Shown here: positions 16,911 to 25,647 of the stretch, piece after piece
Layout of the letters: each line of letters starts with the position of its first letter
Position numbering within the stretch: position 1 is the first letter of the stretch
Made by a program: the position numbers and the translations under genes
Source: Pseudomonadota bacterium
GTDB taxonomy: Bacteria; Pseudomonadota; Gammaproteobacteria; Burkholderiales; Burkholderiaceae_C
DNA: 40,774 nt
NCBI GenBank assembly: GCA_021792835.1
Contig: JAJYTY010000008.1
Location: 1 to 40,774, forward strand
Direction: 5' to 3'
The notes under the pieces: generated by a model
The model's database searches: none
Told to the model about the DNA's origin: nothing
The model's input: the letters and a program-made list of their open reading frames with translations, nothing else

Positions 16911-17750
16911 ATGTCACCCGCTGACCTTCCTTTTTCCTCGCCCGAGTCCCTTGCCGCGCAGCCGGAGCAGTCTTCGGGTGCGGCTCATGCGCTTCGCGAA
17001 GCACTGAAAGCCGCCGCCGGAGGGCGCGAGCCGCTACACGTCAAGCTACGCCACGCGATCGTGACTTTGATCGCCGCCGAGAAATGGTCGGCGGGTGACA
17101 AGTTGCCGGCCGAGCGCGATCTGGCCGAACAGCTCGGCATCAGTCTCGGCACGATTCAAAAGGCCCTCTCGGCGCTGGCGCTCGACGGTGTGCTGGTACG
17201 ACGCCACGGCCACGGCACCTTCGTAGCCGGGACGACGGCGCAGGACTCCGGCATCCTGCACTTCCGCTTCGTCGGAGACGATGGTCGGAGCATCGCACCT
17301 GTGTATGCCGAGGCCATTGATCGCGAGGTGGTGTCCGGGAATGGTCCGTGGCGTGATTTCCTGCCGGGCTGCCGCTCCGCGATCCGTATCACTCGACGGA
17401 TCAACGTTGCCAATCAATTCGACTGCATCAGCGACTTCTTTGTTGATGCGGACCGGTTCGCCGCGATCCTCTCGCTGCCATTCGCCGACCTGCACCGCAC
17501 GATCATCCGCAAGTTCATCGCGAAGGAGTTCAACACCCCGACCCTGCGCGTGGAGCAGCAAGTCTCCTGCGGCGGGTTCTCACCGCGAACCACCGACCTG
17601 CTGCGCCTGCAGCGGGCGAAGGCCGTCGGCTTGCGCCTGGAGGTCCGGGCCTGGACCCACGGCGACGAGGCCCTGTTCTTCCAGGAAATCTTCATTCCTC
17701 CGGGAGCGCGTGCACTCCTTCTGCCCACGCAGAGCTTCAAGTCGGCATGA
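16911..17750 (+). CDS. GntR/HutC-type transcriptional regulator (wHTH + UTRA)
   Basis: 279 residues from ATG 16911, with GAGAGG just upstream; a TTG at 16893 in frame is less likely and would begin within the dyad. After a Pro/Ala-rich lead of ~45 residues the winged helix reads KLRHAIVTLIAAEKWSAGD, then KLPAERDLAEQLGISLGTIQ and GVLVRRHGHGTFVAG, the GntR signature. The rest fits a UTRA effector domain (IRITRRINVANQFDCISDFF, then LRVEQQVSCGGFSP), which binds small metabolites. The GMC oxidoreductase gene overlaps its stop (ATGA). It probably senses the substrate of the downstream pathway and acts at the 41-bp dyad. Confidence 0.9.
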   Translation: MSPADLPFSSPESLAAQPEQSSGAAHALREALKAAAGGREPLHVKLRHAIVTLIAAEKWSAGDKLPAERDLAEQLGISLGTIQKALSALALDGVLVRRHGHGTFVAGTTAQDSGILHFRFVGDDGRSIAPVYAEAIDREVVSGNGPWRDFLPGCRSAIRITRRINVANQFDCISDFFVDADRFAAILSLPFADLHRTIIRKFIAKEFNTPTLRVEQQVSCGGFSPRTTDLLRLQRAKAVGLRLEVRAWTHGDEALFFQEIFIPPGARALLLPTQSFKSA

Positions 17751-19342
17751 AGCGTACGCATTACGACTACGTGATCGTGGGCGGCGGCACGGCCGGCTGC
17801 GTACTCGCCAACCGCCTGAGCGCCGACGGGCGCTTCCAGGTCGCACTGATCGAGGCTGGCCCACGCGACCGCAATCCGTGGATCCACATCCCGATTGGCT
17901 ATGCCAAGACCATGTTCAACCCCCGGTACAACTGGGGCTTCAACACGGAACCGGAACCCGAGTTGAACGACCGGCGCATCCACTGGCCGCGCGGACGCGT
18001 GCTGGGTGGATCGAGCTCGATCAACGGTCTGATCTATATCCGCGGCCAGGCCGCCGATTACGACCAATGGGAAGCTCTGGGCAACCCTGGCTGGGGCTGG
18101 CGCGACGTGCTGCCGCGCTTCCGGGAACTGGAGGCCAATGAACGTGGAGCCTCCGAGTTCCACGGCGCTCATGGGCCGCTGGGTTGTTCGGACATTCACG
18201 AACGCCCCGAGCTGATGGAAGCCATCATCCGCGCCGGCAACGAACTCGGCGTGCCCAGCTCCGACGATTTCAACGGCGCCGCGCAGGAGGGCGTCGGGTA
18301 CTACCAGTTGCTGACCCGCCGCGGACGTCGCAGCTCAACGGCCGTCAGCTATCTGCGCCCCGCTCGTTCACGCGCCAATCTCGACATCCTGACCGACACT
18401 CGCGCCGCACGCATCGCCTTTGCCGGAGATACCGCGGTCGCCGTGGAATGCCAAGGCCCCCAGGGACCCTTCGTGCTGCGGGCCGGGCGCGAAATCCTCC
18501 TGTGCGCGGGTTCGGTGCAGAGCCCGCAACTGCTGGAGTTGTCGGGCATCGGCGAGCCTGGCCTGCTGCGCGGCCTGGGCATCGACGTCGTGCATGCCGC
18601 CCCAGGCGTCGGCGAGAACCTGCAGGATCACCTGCAGGTGCGCCTGCTGTACCGCTGCAGGAAGCCCGTGACGACCAACGATGCGCTGAACTCCATGGCG
18701 GGGCGCCTGCGCATCGGCCTGCAGTATCTGCTGCACAGATCGGGGCCGATGGCCGTGGGCATTAACCACCTTGGACTGTTCACTCGTGTCCTGCCCGAAT
18801 CGAGCACACCCGACGTGCAGTTCCACATCGCGGCGCTGACGGCCGACAAGGTCGCCGACAAGCCGCATCCCTGGCCTGGCTTCACGCTCAGCGTGTGCCA
18901 ACTGCGCCCGTCCTCGCGCGGATCGATCCACATCCGATCGAACGATGTCCGTCAGGCGCCAGCGATCCGTGCGAACTACCTGTCTCACCCCGACGACTGG
19001 CGCTGCACCGTCGCCGCCGTGCGCTTCGCGCAGGAGCTGGCCAACGCGAAGGCGCTGGCCGACTACACGGACATGCCATACCAACCGGCGCGAGCCATGC
19101 GCGACGATGACGAAATCGTCGCCTTCTGTCGGGAACACGCGACCACGATATTCCACCCTGTGGGCACCTGTCGCATGGGCAGCGACGACGACGCCGTTGT
19201 CGATCCCGATCTGCGTGTGCGAGGAGTCCGCGGGCTACGCGTGGTCGACGCGTCCGTCATGCCGGTGCTTGTGTCCGGAAACACCAGCGCTCCCTCGACC
19301 ATGATTGCCGAGAAGATCGCAGCCCGAATACTGGCCGCCTAG
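17747..19342 (+). CDS. GMC-family FAD-dependent alcohol/choline dehydrogenase
   Basis: 531 residues; ATG 17747 overlaps the regulator's stop. FAD-binding VGGGTAG lies at residues 11-17, followed by LIEAGPRDRNPW. The GMC signature 1 region is WPRGRVLGGSSSINGLIYIRG and signature 2 is GSVQSPQLLELSGIG. The active-site His is in IFHPVGTCRMG (about residue 470), and SGNTSAPSTMIAEK ends the C-terminal active-site loop. GMC enzymes of this size oxidise primary alcohols to aldehydes with quinone or O2 as acceptor; the clustered aldehyde dehydrogenase would take the product to an acid. The true alcohol is unknown; choline is unlikely because no betaine genes are nearby. Confidence 0.93.
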   Translation: MKRTHYDYVIVGGGTAGCVLANRLSADGRFQVALIEAGPRDRNPWIHIPIGYAKTMFNPRYNWGFNTEPEPELNDRRIHWPRGRVLGGSSSINGLIYIRGQAADYDQWEALGNPGWGWRDVLPRFRELEANERGASEFHGAHGPLGCSDIHERPELMEAIIRAGNELGVPSSDDFNGAAQEGVGYYQLLTRRGRRSSTAVSYLRPARSRANLDILTDTRAARIAFAGDTAVAVECQGPQGPFVLRAGREILLCAGSVQSPQLLELSGIGEPGLLRGLGIDVVHAAPGVGENLQDHLQVRLLYRCRKPVTTNDALNSMAGRLRIGLQYLLHRSGPMAVGINHLGLFTRVLPESSTPDVQFHIAALTADKVADKPHPWPGFTLSVCQLRPSSRGSIHIRSNDVRQAPAIRANYLSHPDDWRCTVAAVRFAQELANAKALADYTDMPYQPARAMRDDDEIVAFCREHATTIFHPVGTCRMGSDDDAVVDPDLRVRGVRGLRVVDASVMPVLVSGNTSAPSTMIAEKIAARILAA

Positions 19343-19438
19343 CCGGCACACAACCGACCCAGCAGACCCGTCGATCGCCCCGGACGGGAACCCCGCGTCC
19401 CCCGGACGCGTCCAGAAAACCATGGGAGAGGAGACATC

Positions 19439-20740
19439 ATGCAGGTCGAACAGAAAACATTGAACCGCGCCGTGCTTTCCAGCCTGATCGGCGCGACCAT
19501 CGAGTGGTATGACTTTTTCCTGTTCGGCGTCGTCGCCGGCGTCGTGCTGAACAAGTTGTACTTTCCGTCGCACGATCCCGCCGTTTCGCTGATGCTGGCT
19601 TATGCAACCTTCGCCGTCGGCTTCGTCACGCGCCCCCTGGGTGGCATCGTATTCGGACACTTCGGCGATCGCATCGGGCGCAAGAGCGTGCTGGTTGCGA
19701 CCCTGATCATCATGGGCGTCGCGACCTTTCTCGTCGGGCTGGTGCCAACCTACGCGCAGATTGGTCTGTGGGCGCCAGCGCTGCTGCTCACCATTCGCGT
19801 GTTCCAGGGAATCGGCCTGGGTGGCGAGTGGGGTGGCTCGGTGCTCATGGCGTATGAATTCGCACCGGAGCACAAGCGCGGCTTCTACACGAGCATTCCG
19901 CAGATGGGGCTGTCCATCGGCATCCTCCTGGCATCGGGCTCGCTCGCGCTGCTGTCGTCAACGCTGTCCAACGCCGATTTCATGGCCTGGGGCTGGCGCA
20001 TCTGCTTTCTCGCCTCGTTCGTGCTCGTCCTGGTCGGGCTGTGGATCCGGTTGCGCCTGGTCGAGACACCAGACTTCGCGGGGGTCAAGGCACACCATCA
20101 GGAGGTGAAGCTGCCGATTGCCAGCGTGCTGAAGAACGACACGCGCAATGTCCTGCTGGGACTGGGCGCGCGCCATATCGACGGCGTGTTCTTCAACATC
20201 TTCGCGGTATTCGCCGTCAGCTATTTGATCGGTACCGTGAACGTGCCGCGCAACTCCGTGCTGGTGGCTTTGATGGTCGGTGCCGCGGCGCTGACCGTGT
20301 TCATTCCGCTCGCCGGTTGGCTTTCCGACCGCGTCGTGCGGTCGCGCCTGTTTGCGACTGCTGCGTTGATCAGCGCGCTCAGCGTGTTCCCCGCCTTCTA
20401 CCTGATGCGCAACTCGGGTGGAAGCATGGCCATCATCTGGTTGGCCATCATCATTCCCTATGGCTTCCTGTATTCGGCCGTCTACGGAAACGTGGCTGCG
20501 CTGCAATGCGATCTGTTCGAGCCCAACGTACGCTACACGGGAATCTCCTTCGTCTATCAGACGACAAGCGTGATCGCCGGACTGACCGCGCTGATCTGCA
20601 CCGTGCTGGTCAAGCTCGACCACGGCGAGCCTTGGCTGGTGTGCTGGTATGTCCTTCTGTCCGGATTGCTGTCCTACGGCTGCGCTCGCCTGATCGGTCG
20701 CACGCGCGCCGGGAGAGCTCTTCCCGTGCCTGCACGCTGA
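19439..20740 (+). CDS. MFS metabolite:H+ symporter (MHS family, ProP/KgtP/ShiA type)
   Basis: 433 residues with GGGAGAGGAG before ATG 19439. MHS family markers are clear: IEWYDFFLFG in helix 1 (residues 21-30), FVTRPLGGIVFGHFGDRIGRK (residues 62-82) and RVFQGIGLGGEWGGSVLMAYE. The MHS family imports carboxylates, betaines or aromatic acids with protons. Placed between the dehydrogenase and the aconitase X genes on the same strand, it is probably the uptake system for the pathway substrate. That points to a soluble, probably carboxylated compound rather than a hydrophobic one. Confidence 0.92.
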   Translation: MQVEQKTLNRAVLSSLIGATIEWYDFFLFGVVAGVVLNKLYFPSHDPAVSLMLAYATFAVGFVTRPLGGIVFGHFGDRIGRKSVLVATLIIMGVATFLVGLVPTYAQIGLWAPALLLTIRVFQGIGLGGEWGGSVLMAYEFAPEHKRGFYTSIPQMGLSIGILLASGSLALLSSTLSNADFMAWGWRICFLASFVLVLVGLWIRLRLVETPDFAGVKAHHQEVKLPIASVLKNDTRNVLLGLGARHIDGVFFNIFAVFAVSYLIGTVNVPRNSVLVALMVGAAALTVFIPLAGWLSDRVVRSRLFATAALISALSVFPAFYLMRNSGGSMAIIWLAIIIPYGFLYSAVYGNVAALQCDLFEPNVRYTGISFVYQTTSVIAGLTALICTVLVKLDHGEPWLVCWYVLLSGLLSYGCARLIGRTRAGRALPVPAR

Positions 20741-20777
20741 TCGCCCCTATTCCAACCTTTCTGAAGGAAGCCTCCAA

Positions 20778-22019
20778 TTGAAACTCACGCCTGAAGAACA
20801 ACGCATGCTCGCCGGTGACCATGGCGAGGCCGTACGCGAGGCCATGGCCTACCAGATTGAAGTCGGACGGTTCTGGGGAGCAGAACGCCTCGTGCCCATC
20901 ACCAATGCACACATGATGGGGGATATCGAAGTCATGGGCGACGCTGGCCTGCGGTACATGGAGCAGGCCTGCGCCAAGAGGACGCGCTGCACCGTACCCA
21001 TCACGACAAATGCACGATGCATGGACTTCGCGCATGTGGAGCGCCTGGGCCAGCATGCCGGCGAGGCGACCAAGGAGCGCAAGATCATCGCATCGCTGCG
21101 TCAGATGAATGTGTGCACGGCCGATACCTGCATCAACTACCAGACCATCTATCAGCCACACCTCGGAGAGCATGTCGCCTGGGGCGATACAGGCACGGTG
21201 ATCTACGCCAACTCCGTGTTTGGCGCACGCAGCAACTTCGAGGGGGGGCCGTCCGCGCTGGCCGCCGCCGTGACCGGCCGCACGCCGGAGTACGGCTTCC
21301 ATCTCGACGAACATCGACGCGCGACCATCAACGTGCGCTTGAATTGCGCGCTGGAGGACCTCGCCGACTGGGGCGCGATCGGCAAGATCGTCGGCGAGCG
21401 CTATCAAAACTACTACGCGGTGCCGGTCTTTCACGGCATGCGCAACACGCCGACGTCCGACCAGCTCAAGCACCTCGGCTGCGCGCTGGCCAGCTATGGA
21501 TCGATGGCCATGTTTCACATGGTGGGCGTTACTCCCGAAGCGCCGAGTCTGCAGGCGGCTTTCGGTGATCGACCCGTGGCTACGGAATGGGTCATCGGCG
21601 ACGATGACCTTGCCCGCGTTTACGAAGGCTATGGTCTGGGCGATGGCAGCGCCACGCTGGTCGTGTTCTCGGGACCGCAGTTGTCATTGTTCGAGATGAA
21701 GGACCTGTCTGATCGATTCGACGGGCGCCGCCTGCACCCGGGCACCCAGGTGTTCGTGACGATTCCCGCGTCGGTGAAGGCCAGTGCGGCGCAACTGGGC
21801 TACCTGAGCAAGCTTGAACAGGCTGGTGTTACCGTGCTCGAAGGGGTGTGTTTCTACATCCTCGAAAACCTGTCGGAGATGCGTCGGCGCAACGGCTGGA
21901 CCAACATGATCTCGAACTCGGCGAAGATCGTGAACATCATCGGAGCACACCGCTTCAACACGATCCTGCGCCGCACCCAGGATTGCGTCGACATCGCATG
22001 CACCGGCAGGTTGGCGTGA
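20778..22019 (+). CDS. Aconitase X catalytic (large) subunit
   Basis: 413 residues from TTG 20778, which has AAGGAAG at good spacing; the N-terminus KLTPEEQRMLAGDHGEAVREA is the standard AcnX beginning. Other AcnX landmarks: LVPITNAHMMG, PITTNARCMDF, NVCTADTCINYQ, VIYANSVFGARSNFEGGPSA, RTPEYGFHL, and near the C-terminus EGVCFYILE. The cysteines in CMDF, DTC and GVC are candidate iron-sulfur ligands. Known AcnX enzymes are cis-3-hydroxy-L-proline dehydratase in bacteria and phosphomevalonate dehydratase in archaea. Here the large and small subunits are separate genes, and no proline-pathway reductase or racemase gene is near, so the substrate is open. Confidence 0.9.
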   Translation: MKLTPEEQRMLAGDHGEAVREAMAYQIEVGRFWGAERLVPITNAHMMGDIEVMGDAGLRYMEQACAKRTRCTVPITTNARCMDFAHVERLGQHAGEATKERKIIASLRQMNVCTADTCINYQTIYQPHLGEHVAWGDTGTVIYANSVFGARSNFEGGPSALAAAVTGRTPEYGFHLDEHRRATINVRLNCALEDLADWGAIGKIVGERYQNYYAVPVFHGMRNTPTSDQLKHLGCALASYGSMAMFHMVGVTPEAPSLQAAFGDRPVATEWVIGDDDLARVYEGYGLGDGSATLVVFSGPQLSLFEMKDLSDRFDGRRLHPGTQVFVTIPASVKASAAQLGYLSKLEQAGVTVLEGVCFYILENLSEMRRRNGWTNMISNSAKIVNIIGAHRFNTILRRTQDCVDIACTGRLA

Positions 22020-22060
22020 GAGGCCGGCTCGCGCAAGATCTTCCCGACAGCCAGGCGTCC

Positions 22061-22513
22061 ATGACCATGACCCAACCCATTGCAACCATCCACGTGCAGC
22101 GCGCCTTCGGCGCGATCGTCGAAGGAGAGGCAGTCGTCTCCGAGGAGGGCTTCTCGCCGCGCTACGACCTCGACCGCTGGAGCGGCGACATCACCAAGCC
22201 CGGCCACAAGCTCGAGGGCACCAACATCGGTAACAAGATCTGCTTCTTTCCTACTGCCAAGGGAGGCATCGCCGCCGGTTGGGCCTTTTATGACATCCAG
22301 CACAAGGGCATCGCCCCGAAGGCCTTCATATTCGGTGTGACCAACCCCGTCATGGTGCAAGGCGCGGTGTTCGCGGGCATCACTATCACGGAAGGCTGGT
22401 CGGCCGAACCGTCCGAAATCGTGCGCACCGGTGACTGGGTGCGCGTCGACCCGCAGCGCAAGACCATCGAGGTGCTGCGCCGGGCGACCCCCTCCGGTAT
22501 TTCAACAGCCTAG
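22061..22513 (+). CDS. Aconitase X swivel (small) subunit
   Basis: 150 residues from ATG 22061 (a second ATG at 22067). The sequence [21 protein letters not shown], then [20 protein letters not shown] and AIITEG-like [12 protein letters not shown], is the swivel domain that closes over the active site of the catalytic subunit; DUF126 is its family name. In frame there is also a GTG at 22016 overlapping the large-subunit stop (GTGA), which would add 15 residues. The start is therefore not settled, but either option implies co-translation with the large subunit. The pair would form the heteromeric dehydratase. Confidence 0.88.
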   Translation: MTMTQPIATIHVQRAFGAIVEGEAVVSEEGFSPRYDLDRWSGDITKPGHKLEGTNIGNKICFFPTAKGGIAAGWAFYDIQHKGIAPKAFIFGVTNPVMVQGAVFAGITITEGWSAEPSEIVRTGDWVRVDPQRKTIEVLRRATPSGISTA

Positions 22514-22557
22514 ACCACAGCGTTCGCAACATCGCCCCCATCGCCACCCTCCGGATC

Positions 22558-24003
22558 ATGGACTATCCCGACACACGACTATTCATCATGGGCACGTGGC
22601 GCGACGCTGAAGACGGTCGCAGCCTGGCCGTACTGAATCCGACGACCGGCCGCGAGATCGGGCGCGTCGCGCATGCCGGCCCCGCAGATCTCGATGCCGC
22701 ACTGGATGCCGCCCACGCGGGATTCCAGATCTGGCGCCACACGCCACCCATCGAGCGCGGCCGCGTGATGCGACGAGCGGCTGCCCTGCTCCGCGAGCGC
22801 CTCGACGGCATCGCACGTCTGATGACCCTGGAACAGGGCAAGCCGCTGGCAGAGGCACGGCTCGAAGTCCTGGGGGCCGCGGATATTCTCGAATGGTTCG
22901 CCGATGAGGGCTTGCGCGTGTATGGGCGCATCGTTCCCTCGCGCGTGCACCCGCAGATCCGCCAGATGGTGCTGCACGATCCCGTAGGTCCGGTCGCCGC
23001 GTTCACGCCATGGAATTTTCCGATCAACCAGGCCGTGCGCAAGCTCGCCGCCGCATTGGCGACAGGATGCTCGATCCTGGTCAAGGCCGCCGAGGAGACA
23101 CCAGCGTCGCCGGCGGAACTGGTCCGGGCGTTCGCCGATGCCGGACTCCCGGCAGGAGTCCTAGGCCTGGTGTACGGCGACCCGGCGCAAATCTCGGCAC
23201 ATGTGATCGCGCACCCCGTGATTCGCAAGATCACCTTCACAGGCTCGACGGCAGTCGGCAAACAGCTGGCTGCACTCGCGGGCCGGCACATGAAACGCGT
23301 GACCATGGAATTGGGCGGTCACGCACCCGTGATCGTCGCCGAGGACGCGGACGTCGATCTGGCTGCGCGTGTGATGGCCGGCGCAAAGTTCCGCAACGCG
23401 GGCCAGGTATGCATCTCGCCGACGCGCTTTCTCGTGCATCGAGACGTGGTCGAGACCTTCGCACACGCGCTGGCACGACACGCCCACGATGTGCGCGTGG
23501 GCGACGGCCTCGAGGACGGTACTCAAATGGGACCGCTGGCCAATTCGAGGCGCTTGACGGCGATGCAGGAATTGACCCATGACGCACTTGAACGCGGTGC
23601 CTCGCTTCTGGCGGGCGGAGAGCGCCTGGGCGATAGCGGCAACTTCTGGGGGCCGACGGTACTGACCGACGTCTCGAGCGACGCCCGCGTGTTCAACGAG
23701 GAGCCTTTTGGCCCCCTTGCGGCGATCCGCGCCTTCAACACACTCGACGATGCCATCGTCGAGGCCAACCGCCTGCCCTACGGACTGGCAGGCTATGCCT
23801 TCACACGTTCGCTGCGCCTTGCCGAGCAGCTCTCGCACGGCGTGGACGTCGGCATGTTGTGGGTCAACATGGCTGCCGCACCCTGGCCAGAGCTTCCCTT
23901 CGGAGGCATGAAGGACTCCGGTTACGGCTCCGAGGGCGGGCCGGAGGCGCTGAGCAGCTACCTGAACGTGCGCTCGGTCGCGGTGAACTGCGCCCCAGGC
24001 TAG
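22558..24003 (+). CDS. NAD(P)+-dependent aldehyde dehydrogenase (succinate-semialdehyde type)
   Basis: 481 residues starting ATG 22558. The cofactor/active-site landmarks are in order: [34 protein letters not shown], catalytic Glu251 in [12 protein letters not shown] and catalytic Cys285 in [11 protein letters not shown]; the end has [19 protein letters not shown]. The pattern is closest to the GabD/semialdehyde branch of the superfamily. In this cluster it probably oxidises the aldehyde produced by the GMC dehydrogenase, or a semialdehyde formed after AcnX action. It is the last gene of the run; a strong stem-loop follows 20 bases later. Confidence 0.93.
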   Translation: MDYPDTRLFIMGTWRDAEDGRSLAVLNPTTGREIGRVAHAGPADLDAALDAAHAGFQIWRHTPPIERGRVMRRAAALLRERLDGIARLMTLEQGKPLAEARLEVLGAADILEWFADEGLRVYGRIVPSRVHPQIRQMVLHDPVGPVAAFTPWNFPINQAVRKLAAALATGCSILVKAAEETPASPAELVRAFADAGLPAGVLGLVYGDPAQISAHVIAHPVIRKITFTGSTAVGKQLAALAGRHMKRVTMELGGHAPVIVAEDADVDLAARVMAGAKFRNAGQVCISPTRFLVHRDVVETFAHALARHAHDVRVGDGLEDGTQMGPLANSRRLTAMQELTHDALERGASLLAGGERLGDSGNFWGPTVLTDVSSDARVFNEEPFGPLAAIRAFNTLDDAIVEANRLPYGLAGYAFTRSLRLAEQLSHGVDVGMLWVNMAAAPWPELPFGGMKDSGYGSEGGPEALSSYLNVRSVAVNCAPG

Positions 24004-24023
24004 GCACGCTCAAAGGGCAGCGC

Positions 24024-24061
24024 CCAACGCTTCCACAACCCTCAACTTGTGGAAGCGTTGG
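24024..24061. terminator. 15-bp stem-loop at the end of the AcnX cluster
   Basis: Perfect arms of 15 bases (24024-24038 and 24047-24061, core CAACGCTTCCACAA / TTGTGGAAGCGTTG) around an 8-base loop start 20 bases after the aldehyde dehydrogenase stop. No run of T follows in either direction, so intrinsic termination would be inefficient; it may protect the mRNA 3' end or serve another regulatory use. Confidence 0.5.
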
Positions 24062-24195
24062 ACGCCGCGGAACTTCTCGTCTGGCGCATCCGCACCGACG
24101 GGGCGCGCCTCGGGCGGCGGCGCAGGCGATGTGCGCGCCATGGGCACCCACTCGCGGCCCGGAGCGCTCGACCCACGGGAATATCCGGGCAAATA

Positions 24196-24233
24196 CCCCT
24201 CAACTTTATTCGTATATCCGTTAGATTGTTGGC
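24196..24233 (+). promoter_or_regulatory. AT-rich promoter/operator before the ArsR-rhodanese gene
   Basis: An AT-rich stretch directly before ATG 24234 holds the imperfect palindrome CGTATATCCG (24211-24220), symmetrical at 8 of 10 bases. ArsR-family sulfide sensors of the BigR/SqrR group bind AT-rich dyads close to their own start, so this is a fair candidate operator. Promoter boxes are not clear. Confidence 0.35.
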
Positions 24234-24902
24234 ATGAAATCCCGAACTCTCAAGAATCTCCTCTACTCCCAGGTCGCGCGCGTCGGCGCCGCCCTGTCCA
24301 GCCCCAAGCGCCTGGAGCTGCTGGAACTGCTGGCTCAGGGAGAGAAGTCGGTCGAGACGCTGGCGCAGGCAGCCGACATCGACGTCAAGCTGGCCAGCGC
24401 CCACCTGCGGGTGCTGCGCGAGGCGCAGCTGGTCGATGCGCGGCGCGACGGCAAGAACCGCATCCACCGACTCAGCGGCTCCGACGTGTCGGACCTGTGG
24501 GTGAGCCTGCGCGAACTGGCGCAAGCCCATCTGGCCGAACTGCAACTCGCCATGGCCGGCATGGCCGCCGAGCCCTGGAGCCTGACCCCCGAGAGCGCAC
24601 GCTCGCTGCTCGACAAGGTGCGCGCCGGGGACGTGGTGTTGCTCGACGTTCGCCCCGAATCGGAGTTCCGCACGGCGCACATCCCCGGCGCGCGCTCGGT
24701 CCCGCTGGACGAACTGGAAGCCCGGATTCGCGAGCTGCCGAGCGACAGGGACATCGTCGCGTACTGCCGCGGACCGTTTTGCGTGATGTCCGACTCCGCC
24801 GTCGCACTGCTCGCGCGCCATGGACTGCGGGCGCGCAAGTGCGCCGACGGCGTGCCCGAATGGCGTGCCGCCGGGCTGCCGCTGGAACACGAGACCACCT
24901 GA
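24234..24902 (+). CDS. ArsR-family regulator fused to rhodanese domain
   Basis: 222 residues. Residues ~10-95 form an ArsR winged helix (ALSSPKRLELLELLAQGEKS, then DIDVKLASAHLRVLREAQLV and RDGKNRIHRLSG). Residues ~115-215 form a rhodanese domain: VVLLDVRPESEFRTAHIPGA, then the active-site loop YCRGPFCVMS with Cys178 in the catalytic position and a second cysteine at 183. ArsR-rhodanese fusions are known beside persulfide and sulfide oxidation genes and are thought to sense or carry reactive sulfur on the rhodanese cysteine. The next gene, a persulfide dioxygenase, fits. The two-cysteine loop may form a di- or tetrasulfide; this is inference. Confidence 0.9.
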   Translation: MKSRTLKNLLYSQVARVGAALSSPKRLELLELLAQGEKSVETLAQAADIDVKLASAHLRVLREAQLVDARRDGKNRIHRLSGSDVSDLWVSLRELAQAHLAELQLAMAGMAAEPWSLTPESARSLLDKVRAGDVVLLDVRPESEFRTAHIPGARSVPLDELEARIRELPSDRDIVAYCRGPFCVMSDSAVALLARHGLRARKCADGVPEWRAAGLPLEHETT

Positions 24903-24915
24903 TCGAGGCCACGCC

Positions 24916-25647
24916 ATGTTCTTCAGGCAACTCCCCACGCGCGATGCCAGCCTGTCGTACCTGTTCGGCTGCGCCGGCCACGGCAAGGCCGTCGCGGTCG
25001 ACGTGGTCGCAGGCGACGAGGACTGGTTCGTCGAACAGGCGCGCCAGGCGGGTGCGCGGATCACCCACGTGATCGACACCCACGTGCACGCCGACCACCT
25101 CAGCGGTGGCCGCAGCCTGGCACGCAGGGTGGATGCGCCCTACTGCCTGCACGAGGCGGCTCGCGAGTTCGTGCACTTCGACTTCGAGGCGCTGCGCGAC
25201 GAGCAGATCATCGGCGTCGGCAACGTCACCGTACGCGTGCTGCACACTCCCGGGCACACCCCCGACAGCATGTGCCTGCTGGTCACCGACAAGCGGCGCG
25301 GCGACGCGCCGTGGTTCGTGCTCACCGGCGACACGCTGTTCGTCGGCGCCGTCGGTCGCCCGGACCTGGCCGGGCGCGAGCGCGAGATGGCGGGCACCCT
25401 GCACGCCTCGCTGCACGACCGGCTGCTGAGCCTTCCCGCCGAGGTGGAGATCTACCCCGGGCACCAGGCGGGCAGCGCCTGCGGTGCCGGGCTGTCGGGC
25501 AAGCCGGCGTCGACCCTGGCCTTCGAGAAGCGCTTCAACCCGATGCTCGGGCTGTCGCGCGAGGCCTTCGTCGATCAGCTGTGCGCCGAGATCCCGGCGC
25601 GCCCGGCGGACATGGAGCGCATCGTCGCCGCGAACGTCTCGGCATGA
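24916..25647 (+). CDS. Persulfide dioxygenase-like metallo-beta-lactamase-fold hydrolase (ETHE1/Blh type)
   Basis: 243 residues from ATG 24916, 13 bases after the regulator. The metal motif THVHADHLSGG (His56 to His61) with PGHTPDSMC and LTGDTLFVGAVGRPDL is the ETHE1/persulfide dioxygenase pattern. YPGHQAGSACGAGLSGKP near residue 180 is also typical of the bacterial enzymes. It oxidises glutathione persulfide to sulfite and glutathione with mononuclear iron and O2. With the rhodanese-regulator upstream, the operon likely detoxifies sulfide or persulfide. The MFS gene overlaps its stop (ATGA). Confidence 0.9.
   Translation: MFFRQLPTRDASLSYLFGCAGHGKAVAVDVVAGDEDWFVEQARQAGARITHVIDTHVHADHLSGGRSLARRVDAPYCLHEAAREFVHFDFEALRDEQIIGVGNVTVRVLHTPGHTPDSMCLLVTDKRRGDAPWFVLTGDTLFVGAVGRPDLAGREREMAGTLHASLHDRLLSLPAEVEIYPGHQAGSACGAGLSGKPASTLAFEKRFNPMLGLSREAFVDQLCAEIPARPADMERIVAANVSA

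Noticed and set aside
24025-24061. Classical rho-independent terminator
   Set aside because: The stem is perfect but there is no T-tract after it on either strand, so only a stem-loop of uncertain function is claimed.
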